Assembly (NCBI RefSeq): GCF_030936135.1
Contig: NC_082603.1
Span: forward strand, 29,265,236-29,329,235
Direction of reading: 5' to 3'
Source: Gavia stellata
Taxonomy: Eukaryota > Chordata > Aves > Gaviiformes > Gaviidae
Length of the DNA stretch: 64,000 bases
Below, piece after piece: positions 28,301-40,300 of this stretch. Under the pieces are notes generated by a model. The model had not been told where the DNA came from, made no database searches, and was given only the letters and a program-made list of their open reading frames with translations. Position 1 is the first letter of the stretch; the number at the start of each line of letters is the position of its first letter. The position numbers and the translations under genes are program-made.

Positions 28301-31300
28301 TGAGGAAAAAATACAGCTTTTTTTCCTTCTACTGAACCCTGGTAGAATGAGCTTTAAAAAGGGCAACTGGAGGAATAGAAGCTTCAAAAGTTTAGTTTAT
28401 TTATGAGCATGGGAAAGTCAGTTCAGTTTTTGAACTGCACTGATTGGTTAGTTTCTAGGTCTTCCCTGTTGCTGTAAGCCTTCTCTGTTCTCTTAGTGCT
28501 TCATATACAAGTCTTAATGTGATAACCTTTATTAATGGGCTACTGTATATTGAGATCAGTATTTAACTAATACAGTGACCTCTTTTTGCTGGCAGTATGG
28601 AAGATCACAGGAAGTCTGTTGCAATACAAGGATTAATTCACTGGTCTGTAGCTTAATTTTCCTTTTTTAGTTTAAATAATAGTGGGCAAAAAACTTGAAC
28701 ATGGCATTTTTGTATCCCATGAATTACTTAGTAGCTCCTCAGCTACTTGTACCCCAGTTCCCCTGTAAGATGTTCTTTGGGACTGGGAGATGGTTGATTA
28801 AAAAAAACACAGAAAAACAGAAAACAAACCCAAGAAACCTTACACACATTGAAATATGTTAACCACCACCACCACTTTGAACACACCTTTGAAAAGCTGA
28901 AGCATTGATAGATTTGAAATACCGATAGATTAATGACACAGGTAACTTTACATGTTTACTGTTCAGTGGTGACTGGTGTAAGATGCATAAGCTTGATTAA
29001 TTTGTCTGTCAGGACTAGGCAAAGGGGCCTGTTCTTGGTAAGCAGGACCAAGGAAGCTAATAATCATTAAAATTACTGTCAGAGAAAAATATACCTGATT
29101 CTAATTGACTAATTCCATAGTTGAAATTAGTGTTAAAGTGTAAGCTATGCTGTGAAAAAAGAACAGGGTGTTTGTGTGTATGTGTGTACGTAATGTGAAA
29201 AGAAAAATTATAATTTGCACATTGCAAAATATATTTGGCTTAATGCAGTCATCTGGGCAGAGTCCATAGGATTTCTGTCCCTTCATCCTGTCTAGTTTCA
29301 CTACATTATAAACTTGTCCTTAGCACCTACTTCAGCTTTTAACTAAAATATAGAGAACTAGTAGGAAGAACCCCTGTAAATTAGAAGTTCTTTCTAATGA
29401 GTTTTTGAGAGTATTACAGATGGCAAAATCCAGCTTTTTAATACTTGCTGCAGTTCCTCAAGAAAAGTTATTTGCCTGCTGTTCCAAGTAACATTTAATT
29501 ACTTTAACTTCTTCCTACAGACTTCCTTTGTGCATGTGAGAGCACTTTGGGTAGTGACTTTCCCTTATGTCTAGTTTTTATTTGTGCAGGTTAATGGTAT
29601 CATTACCAGAATACCTGTGGCAATTGATCACACTTTACTATTTTTAAGAAAACAATGAATAGGGATTGATTTGTAGTATCTAGGAAAATATGTACATTTA
29701 AAAAAGTAGCTAGATTTCAAACTAGGCTTTTACTTTTACCTTGTGTGTAATGGAAGTTTTGCCCCACTACTTTATGAGGCCACCTTATCAGTTAGACTTG
29801 GAGCAAGTTTCTATATTTAAAAGACATTGTTATGTATTTCTCCCAATCACATAAATTGTCAATTCTTTCCTGATGGTTTTGTTAATTTGACATAATTACT
29901 GTACATATACTGAAGTAAACAATGCAGTATGTTTATCTTGATATTGATAGGGTTTTCTTTGGGGAGTCTAGAAAAATCTACAGCTTCCTCCTAAAGGCAG
30001 GGGGGCATAAGAGGGAGATTCTTCTGTGGATTTCTGATTCTCCTTCCTTCATCCGTTCCTCTGGCCAATGAAATACCCTTTATAGGAATGGATATGTGAA
30101 AAAGTAATAAATAATTTCCTAAAGGAGGGTTTATTTAACATATTTGGAAGACCTGTGCTCGTTTTGAGTATGGATGGGTTTGAGCTGCAGAATTCCAAAG
30201 AATAAAAGCAATGGAAACATAAGGATGAGAAAGGGAACATTGCAAACAAAGCATTTTGAGGCTGGAGAGTACATTTCAGTGTAATAACTGACAGATATTT
30301 CCTCTGAACTCCATAACAGGTAAGTCAGATAGGAATCTTAGTTCTCTGATTCATAATAGGTACTAGCTCACTTAACCTTTCCTTGCTTTTAGCAGGCTTC
30401 CTGTTTCTTTTAAATACCTTCCACTTGAATGAGGAACTAGGAACAATTGTCAATAACTATTCTAAATCTGTGTATAGGCCAGTTTGTTTACAGTCTATTT
30501 AATGACTTTGGATTTTTCTCTTCTTTCTTCACCTGGAGTCCACTGACTCTGCTGCTGTGTTTTTTAAACACTCTTAAAGCACAGCAAGGAACTCTCTCAA
30601 ACTAGCAAAGTAAAGGTGCCATGTCTCTGCTGGGAATAGGGGGGAAGAAAAGCAGTATCAGGGGGGAAAAAAAGAAAAAAAAGAAAAAAAAAAAAGGCTA
30701 TGATAGTCCTTAGTCTGTTCTGATCTGTTCTTCATCCTTCTTCTCCAGCTCCTCTTCTCTTCCTTGGCCCCCCAGTCCTGACAGCCATCCACTGCCTCCT
30801 TTAATCATCACTTAATATATTGCTTTCTTAACTATCACCATCTGCAACTGAGACGCATAATCATCTTTTGTCATTCCTTCCTGACTTGGATCCTTGACTA
30901 AAACTGTATGGTGGTCTGTTGCAGAAGTGTGAAAATATTATTGTGTGTGTTGTCGTTAACATATGATTCAGGTTCTATTCAGGTTTAAAGTAGGATTGTC
31001 TTGAGTTTAAAAAATGTTTAGTATGTATTTCAGATTATTCTTTGTGTTTCATTATTCACACTGGTGACCTGTTAGATTGGTGTTTGTCCTGTCTTATGAA
31101 TCCATACCTGAAAGGCTAACTTACTCGAAGTTACTATGTCCACACTGAAGTAGAATTACTGGATAATTTATTACAGGTTGAACGGCTTCTCGTAACTAAG
31201 AAAATTTAAAAATTACTTAATTAATTAAGTGAGGAATGTCTGTGCAAACGCTCTTCTCATGTATGCCCCTAAAGACGGACAAGGGACAGATAATCACAAA

Positions 31301-34300
31301 CAGCAATAATGCAGAACTTTCTTACATCTATCATATTCTTATATTTAAATTTTTTTTCATTTGACATATGGTACAGAGTCATTAGTAGAATAAAATTTCT
31401 ATGAAAGCATAAAAGCTTTTTGCATGCCTGATTATTTAAAACATCTCTCCAGTACGATAGAGTAGATTAACACGATAATGTTACAGAGCTGTAACCACGG
31501 AAAAATAAACAGGATATTAAGGCAACTATGGAACTATGTCCTTGGTAACTTAACAAAGATAGTATGATTTAATTTCCATATTTAGTGAGGACATCAGATC
31601 TGTTTGCGTATGGCTTTTAGTATGCTGCATATAATTTAACAATGTCTTTTGAATACTTTTTCAGCTCGAGATGCTGATGAGAGAGAGAAGTGGATTCATG
31701 CTTTAGAGGACACCATTCTCCGCCATACCCTCCAGCTTCAGGCAAGTTTCACTTTCACTTTCAACTTGTTTTACTTTCTTTTTTTCAAAGCAATGAAAGA
31801 CAATGGCATGACTGCTAGTACCAAACATATCTTGTATAACATCTGACTGCTCTATGGCCTATGCAGTTAGATACAGTATGACATCAGTATAGGTACCTGC
31901 GGTTAGGTTTGAGTCTTTCTGTTACTATTTTCTTGTCTTACCATCATGAAAAGTCAGTGTATGACTTCTTTTTATTAACTCATATTTTTAATTGGTGGTT
32001 CCAGACTGATTGTTGCACATTTAGTTCTTTTTTTCTTTCTCTCTCTTTTTTTTTTTTTTTGTTTTGTTTGTTTGTTTGTTTGTTTGTTTGTTTTGTTGTT
32101 AAACTGGGAGTTAGTCCTTTTTGGGTCAAGCAGAATGAGACATTCAGAAGCCTGTTGTGTGCTTGTATACCACCTAATTTTGAAATTAAAATGAGATGGC
32201 AGCGTTGAACCTCTTTCTGGATGACAAAAATGGTAAATAGCTTATGTTTGAATCCACTGTGTAAGCTGGATATTGGTAGTTTTCTGGTTCTAAAAACAGG
32301 TGCTTGGACTGTGGATGGTTCTTAGCACTAGTTATCTAAGAGCAGTTTCTGGTGATGTTCCAGATTTGGACATGTCTACAAGACTTGCTAAACCTTTATT
32401 TTTGCCCTGGAGAGAAACACAAACTCTTCATGAAAGGGATTTTCTCATAACTTGATTTGTACTACAAAGGTGTCTGATGACAGTGTAAAAATCTTAAAAC
32501 AGGTATTCATTGTCTGTGTTGAGTAAAGGATTGGTATGCTTTTGGAGTATGGCAAGAGAATTAGGTCTCTTAACAATTGATGTTGTGTGAAGAAAGATAC
32601 ATTAAAATCCCTAATATCACAGAAAGGTAAGTTTATAAAGACTGCTTTAGATAACATTTGCCCAGTCTAAAGAGTTAGAACAAGCCTGAATTTATTCTAT
32701 CCAGCTTTAGACACTTGTGCTATCTCAGTCAATTTGCCTTAATTTCTTGCTAAACAGTGGTTTTCAACCTTTTTCGACTTATTAAAGGCCACTGCAAATT
32801 TTCTAGTGGATAGCAGATTCCTGGATAAAAGTTCAATTCATGTCAATCAGCTTTGTATCCCTAGTAACACGTCATGGATATTTTAGAAGTAATCTTTCCA
32901 TCTGGACACAGTAGCTGACCACAGACTGAAGAACTCCGCTCTGCGGTGGGTGTGAGGAGACAGAGTTTATCTAGAGAACAACATGTGGACTTAGAAGGGC
33001 CGAGCTGCCTCCCAAGGGCCTCTTTCCCCATCCTCAGCTTGGAGAGGGAAAGTGAATAGGTTAACATGAGCCATCCTATTTAGGGTCTGAAGTGAAGTAA
33101 AAGGGATCTGTGCAGTTTTCTCCATCCGGAAGACTTTTTATGGCTTGGAGATACAGACTACAGAAATGAAACACCAGAATATACTGCAGTTTTATCAAAA
33201 TGTACACTTCCAAGCTCTCTAGAAATCGTGATTGTAGTTTTATTGGCAGACGTAGATTTCATGATTGCAGCTAATAACAGAACTGTTTCCTGTTACATAA
33301 CCTGTTCACATTCCAGGAGTTTTTCAAGTAAGGAAGGCATATTTAGATTAAAAAACCCCTAAGTTAGTATTTCATCCAGTAACGTTTGAGGTAACAATTA
33401 AAAATCCAGAACGGATTACTAAAGAAACATATCCTCATCCCTCTTAAATATGGTCAGCATTGATTGTAATACTCGTGGGCCACTGCGATGTGCTCACCGT
33501 TCATTTTAAAGAACCTTCTTCAATGTGCTGGTCGTACAAGCTTTTTGTTTCTGAGGCCCTTATTTTTAGACTAGCTGCAACACCGTTCACTCACACCCCA
33601 ATCCAGGAGCTGTCGAGGCTCGCCATCTTCGTTGACACGAGCTGCTGAGCAGATACCGATTTAACAATGGAACAAGACTACACCTCCGTGCAAAATATCT
33701 TTCTTTCATGAGTTAGGAAGAGCGGTCTCAGTTCCTGTTCACCTGCAGGGTGGTCGTGCCTCGCTACTGGGATGTGCCGGCGGAATGAACACGCTCTGCT
33801 GAGGCTGGGCTGAAGTTAGGGAGGCTGCGCGCGGGGCCGAGCACTGGCTGGCTCGCCAAGCAGAAACCCCTCGGTTCTGATCGCCGGCCAGGTCCGGCTG
33901 GGCTTCAGGAGCGTGCTCTCCACTCGGCCGCTGCTGAAGCCAGCGGTGCCTTTGACGGGGTGACCCCGAAGCCGCCTTCCGGGCACCCCGGGCCGCCTCG
34001 GAGCGCAGCGCCGCCCCGCCCGTTGGCCGAGGGGCCTCGGGGCCTCGGCCGCTCACGCACAGCGGCTTTCCTTTCAGTGACAGGACGCGCGGCGCTGAGC
34101 CCGCTCTCCCGCCCTCGCCTCCCTTCACGCCGCCTCAGCGCGGCGCTGAGCCCGCCTCCCTTCACGGCGCGGCCGCCGCTCCCGGGCTGTCCCCCCTCCC
34201 GGTGACCGCCATTCTCCGGAGGGAGGGGCGCCCCCCGGCCGCCCGCCAATCGGCGGCCGCCTTATTCGTGATGCGAGCGGCGGGGCCCCCTTCCCCGCCC

Positions 34301-37300
34301 CGCCGCCGCTGCTCGCCCCGCCGCAGGCGGCGCTGCCGGGGCCCGGCGGGCGGCCAGCCAGCCCCGCCGCTCCGCACGCCTCGCCTCGCCGCGCGGAGGA
34401 ATGGCCGGTGTGAGTACGGGGGAGGGAAGGACGCGGGGGCAGGTGTCAGGGCTGCCCGGTGCCCCCTCTGGGGCAGGTCCCCTCCCCGCCGCGGCCCTCC
34501 CTGACGGGAAGCCGGGCGCTGCCTCCTCCCCGCGGCGGCCGAGCGGCTCTGGCCGCTGCCCTGCCCCGCCCGGGCGGGCGCTCGGGGCAGCCCCGGGGAA
34601 CAGGCGGCAGAGATCGGCGTTAGGCAGCCCCCCGGGGAGCGGGGCTCTGCAGGGAGGGCGGGCGCGGGCTTCCTGCGCAGGGGGATTCGCGGGGTCTCCG
34701 GGAATGGCTTTGGTTTCTCACCGGAGTGCCGCCGAGTTTGTGCGTCCTGCGTGCCGGGAGGGATGCTCTCACCGGTTACAAGAGCCCGTTGTACACAAAT
34801 ACGCCTTGGCTTCAATTAACATTTAGAACAAAACGCCACTTCATGCACTTGATGTTCTTTTGCTTTCCTGTTTTTTTTAGACAATAAAGTTCTTTAGGAG
34901 GATTATTGGCTCAACGGGTATGGATGGGGGTTTGAGTGCTGTGGCAGAGATTATTTTCTGTAAGGGTATTTTCTTAGGTTCTTAGTTTCTGTCGCAAACA
35001 GAAACGTGGTTATCTGTCATATAAAACCTTTATGCATCTGTTTTTGTCCAAAATGATATCTCTTTTCTGAGTCTTTTTTCAGACTTTCATGCCGCTTTCA
35101 GCCTGCCTGTTCTGGTACCGGAGTGTTCAAGTTTGGAAAGTCAGACTTTGATAAAGTTTTCTTCATAGCGTCAAACACACATCTGTTAGACGTGAGAAAA
35201 TGTACTGAAACCTAGGTAGTTCGTGTGTTGTGTGAACCAAATCAGAAATGATAAGGAGTTAATGTGACGTGGAGAGGTGAAGTGGTGTCTGGGTGTTCTG
35301 TAGTCTGATTAGTCTTGCTAGTTTTATTTTTGCCTAAACGTCCTACTGTGTTGTTCTTCAGTCTTTATAATGGAAGTGTTTTTGAAACACTTAAAAATAA
35401 TTAAACATGCTCCCCGCCTGTCGTCCGTCCGTGTCCGTCCTGTCCACGTCCCGTCCGCACACACCCCCCTCCCTCCCCCGGCAACAAACCTAAGCTTGCA
35501 AGAATGAGCTATAGTCAAGGAACTGAGGAAGAACTGAATCATAAATATATAGAATGAGTAAAGGGATCCTAGCTGTCCAGAGGGCTGACAATTAGTAATG
35601 TTGTATCCAGATGGAACAAGAATAGGGAGGAAACATTTCAGATATGCTTATAATCTAATTTCTCTGAATTTTGAAACTGAAGTCTGTTGTTCTGCTTGCT
35701 GTGCTTTTGTATGTTCTTATAATAAAGGCATTACTAAAAATATGCATAGTTCTTCTACTGTTAGCTTTGTCTGTTGAAAAGTCCTTGAACAGTAGATGGT
35801 GTGATAGTATTGGAAGTACCATCTGAATCCACCAGTGTTTTTCCCCTTAGCCCTCCCAAGATGTTATTGTTGTGGCAGTACCAGGTCAGTGGCTTTGCAG
35901 TGGCAGCACATCAGTTGCCTCATACCCACAAGAGATAAGGGGAAGGGTGTGCGTGGAGTGAAGGTATATTGTGACTTGGGTTTCTAGTTTGTCTGGGTAG
36001 AGGTAGCAGGGTGATAAGTTATCTCAAATTTTCTTTTGTTCCTCACCAGCGTCTTATGTCAACCAGCAATCTTATTCAGACAGGAAGTGCTTCTAGACTT
36101 CTTGTCTAGTGTAAATGTCCTGCTTTCCTCGTCTGTCTTTCAAGTGGCACCCTAGTGCTACCTGTACTTTTTGGCTCTGGAATTCCTCCGTGTGAAAACC
36201 CCTTGAAGATAACTCATGTCTTTTAGGAGCACAGTAGCACAGTAACTTTCTTGTTTGATCTGAAAAGTGCAAGACCACTGTTAAAATATGAATCTATCTA
36301 AAAAACAGCAGTAACTATACTCTTCTCCTGCCTTAAGGGAATTAAGTAAAAAATGGAATAAATTTTAAAATTCTAAATGGTTGAATGTGTGCCTGTGTTC
36401 TGGTAGTGTTAGGATCCTGTCTGTAGGAGCCATGCTCACCCTGAGCTGGAGGGAGGAGCTTTGCTTTTTTTTTTCTTCTCCCCTCCCTATCCTCCTTCCT
36501 CCTGTTAGCTGAAGCTTTCACACTCATTCTTGCCTTAAATCCCATGTCTTGAAATGTACTTTTTCGCTCTGCTGTTCTAGTGCTGCTAGAGCATCTTGGT
36601 AAGTGTCTTGAAGTGGTAACTAAAGAGGCTATTGAGAATTGCGTAGAAGACAACTAACTACCAACTTGATTTAAAAAATAAATAAAAATACAAAGCTGAA
36701 ACTTGCATATTCTCCAAATAAGATGTCTTTCATGCTTTCTAAGTAGATAATGACAGTGATAATCCACATTAGAGGGTCTTTAAATACTTGCAGGCTAAAA
36801 AAGGTTTCCTTCCCAAACTTATGAAAACCCTTCAGGTAATGCCCCAATCTATTTCAGCTTCCAAGTGGACACACTGTAGAGACAAAGGAACTGAGATTAC
36901 TGTCAGTACAAAGGTGGACCATCTCTTACCACCATTAAAGTGAAAGGCATTAAAACAAATTGCACTGTAGCTTGATACCTCCATAATTTAAACAAGATGT
37001 TTACTTCATAAGTAGCAACTAGTAGGATAAGAAAACTATATTCTAAGAAGTGGATCTGGGATGGTTGCTGTGAAGAGTGATAAAATGGCTTAAATATTAA
37101 GAGTTGCACCATGGCTTCACCAATACTGAAGAGTCGGTACTGTTGCTGGAAGCAGTCCTGTCTTGCTGCTTCTAGCAAAAGGGAAGAGGCGGTGTGGGAA
37201 GAATAGGTGGATTTGGAACTGGATTTAGAGCTGGGCCAAATTAAAACTACTTTTCCCGCTGCCCTCCCTTTCCAAGTTTAGTTTTAACCTGGATTAGTTT

Positions 37301-40300
37301 CCACATTGAGTTGACTATGTGGCAAGGTAAATATTTATGCTGACTCAAAAGAAAGAGGGGAGTAAGGGTGAGAATAAACAACAGGGAAACTGATTTGTTT
37401 CTGGTTTGCTTATGCTGGTGTAAAGTGTTTGTGAAACTGTGTTGCTAGTAGCGGTTCACTTAGTATCACATTAACCAGGATTTTTGATGAACTTTCTAAA
37501 GCAGCAAAGAAGAATAAAAGGTAGAGTAAAACTTTCTCATGTTTCTCTTAAGTTTATTATATTGTTACTCACTGGCTTTCCAATGCTGCTTCTAGTGTGA
37601 GTCAAGAATGCTTGCATAAAACTAAGAACAGGTTCTTTTACATCAAGAGTATATACAGCATAGGTGTATATCAAGTGCTGATGGAAGGGTGTAGAGTTAA
37701 CAGGCATGCTGCCCTTTTTCAAATTTTGCTAACAAAGTAACTATGATAGTGAATATGCACCTTAGTGCATGTGCATTATTTACATCCATAATAAATTATG
37801 TAGGTAAATGAATGGGACTGTAGTGTATACTTAATGTTTGTGAAGTTTCAGAATTGTAACCTATGCTTTAAAGACAGAATTTTACATCAGTATGTAACTA
37901 CTTCTGTTTTTTGAACTCTTTCTATTTTCCTAGAAGACCTGATAATATCTATAGCTACACGGTCTTTGCTAAGCATTTTGTGTTTTACAAAGCAGAAATA
38001 CTTTTTTTTTTTTTTGCAATATCCTGACTGTTTGGAAGGCTTGTATACCTTCCAGAACTCATAAGTTTGTTTTTAAACTTATTTTGAGACATTTACATTC
38101 TGAGCTTTAAATATTGTTTAAAAATCTAGCAGAGGAAGAAATATGTTTGTCTATGCCACAAAGAAAAAGACAAGAAGGTGCCATTGTTTAGCGGCTTACT
38201 AGTTGATTTGTCATTTTTCTTCAGTTTCCTGTCGGTGGTTCTTAGACGCAATGTCCTACTCCACAAAATCAAACATGTTGTAGGCAGGGGATATGTTTCT
38301 GATGAGGTGTTGCAGATGGAGGGAAAACACTCTTACTCACTTCTTTAAACTAACTTCCACAAGGGTTTGTTTTTTTTTTTTTTTTGTTGGATTTGGAATC
38401 CTAATTAGATGAAGAATATAGCATAAGTATCTTCAAAAAGATAAGAAAGTCTGCTCTGTACAGCGTTCTCTTTTCCTCCCCCAGTAAAGCTATTCTACAA
38501 GGACAGCTCTTGTCAAGTCTTTGCTGTTGCCTCTATCATTTTTCTTCGTTTCCCTGCCTTCATTACCCTGCCGTCATTCATTTTCCACAGAGGTCATTAT
38601 TGTAATGCTTTTATTTGAGAGATACGTTAGAATTTTTCTGGTATGCTCCTTCTAAGGGTGATGCAATCTTTTCATCCCATCCTAGTTTGAAAGAACTAGC
38701 TTAAATTAGGCTGGAATTACTTCTCAGCATGGACAAGTTTCGAATACAAATGCATTAGTGATACACGTGACTTGTAATTTGAAGGACAAGGAAACAACCT
38801 ATAAACTCTCTTAGTGCTAGCACTTCTGTAATGGAAATAAGGCTCATAATATGTATTTTTAATTGGTTTATTTTTTGTTGTCGCCTTCCTGTTTACCCCC
38901 TCCAAAAAAGGGTCGTGTATGAAGGGAATACTTTTGGAGGACTCCTAGCATGAGAGTTCTTTACCCAGCCCCAGACCAGCATGTAAACCCTTTCCTAGGA
39001 TAACCATCCTGTCTGCTTACTCCAGTTTAGTGCAGATCAGACTGGGAGACTGCTAATTGGGTAGATAAGTGTGCTGCTGGGCCTCGCTTTCTCCTTTCTA
39101 CCTACAAACATTAGGATCGACATGTGCCTTATAGAGTCTAGTCTTTAAGTTTTTATCAAAAAAGCTTAAAGATGTCCCCTGAAGGGGACATCCCAGAAGT
39201 TGTAGGAGGGAGGGAGGGATGAGGGAAAGAATGCTATGTTACCTTTTTCTCTTTTTTCTAGAGTTGTTATCAATATGGGTTTCTTTGTGGGAGGAGTCAG
39301 ATACCAAATGCATTGTTTTGGGAGGTGGTGGGCAGACTAGAATTACTTGCTTCTGCAGCTATTTCATCTGGTAATATAACTGTTAATTCCTTAAGACCTA
39401 CATGAACACAGAATAGTTGTTATTTGAGGGAAATAAAGTGTACTCACCGATAGATCTAGTTATTCAAGGGAAAACCAGGTTATATTTCTTTGGATTGGTA
39501 CTGACAGTAGGAAAGAATCAGTGTATTTCTGAAGATCTAAAATACTCTGGGTTCCTATTCTTTTTCATAATTTGAAGATACTTACTTTAGAATCATGGCA
39601 TAACTTCAGCTGGAGGAGACCTCTGGAAGTCACCTGGTCCAAGCCCCTTCTCACTGTGAGACCGATGAGAACTCCTATGTTAGATCAGGTTGTCTAGGGT
39701 CAAATCCAGTTGAGTTTTGAACTCTGCCCTCAAAGGATGGAGGTTCAACAATATCTGCAGGCAACCTCTTCTGTCAGTTTATGAATAGGTGAGCAGCATA
39801 TAATGCAAGTTTCTCATAAAAATTTGATTGCTAGTTCAGATGTGCAGTTTCCTATTTTACACGTTTAACAAGCTGTTAAATGCCATTCTGTTGACTCTGC
39901 TTACCTGTTTCTTTTGAAGTCACCTCTCCTACATGGCAGGGAAGGGAAGAAAGGGGAAGAAAGAGAAAGGATGCCCTTTTCCTCTACTGTGTCTTTGGGT
40001 GACCAGATAATGAAGAAATAAGGATTTGTTATGCAAATCTGCACTTTGTATAGCTGCTCTTTCTAAATGATTGCTGGGTTTGAAATACTGATTGATTTTG
40101 TTTTCTCTTTATACAGTGTTTTCTTCTGTGCTATTGCCAATCTTCATATTTTTAACTTTCCAATTATCTTACGGTTTTCAATTTTAAAACTACGTGAGAA
40201 CTTACAATTATTAACCTGATCTCATATAACACAGACTAGTAAATTTGCTCAGTAGGTTATCAAATTTCATCTAAACTGTCTTTATACAAACCAAGAGCAA

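Larger units (their letters stand above)
19092..31664 (+). other. OSBPL9: OSBPL9 intron 3
   Basis: 12.6 kb, the longest intron in the window, with a GT-AG boundary. AT-rich with no CR1 noticed. Contains a perfect 17-base tandem duplication at 24054-24087 and an A-rich tract at 30667-30695. Nothing else recognisable. Confidence 0.85.
33760..34780 (+). promoter_or_regulatory. OSBPL9: CpG island 2: candidate alternative OSBPL9 promoter in intron 4
   Basis: A second island of about 1 kb, very CpG-dense, between exons 4 and 5. It has a CCAAT box at 34246-34250, a GC box at 34293-34302 and no TATA, all 100-155 bases before an ATG with good context at 34401. Position and phase fit a promoter for a short ORP9 lacking the PH domain; short ORP9 forms are known in mammals. 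It could also drive an antisense transcript. Confidence 0.7.

Noticed and set aside
34162..34826. Long frames on both strands in CpG island 2
   Set aside because: Same compositional effect; overlapping open frames on opposite strands with low-complexity products.
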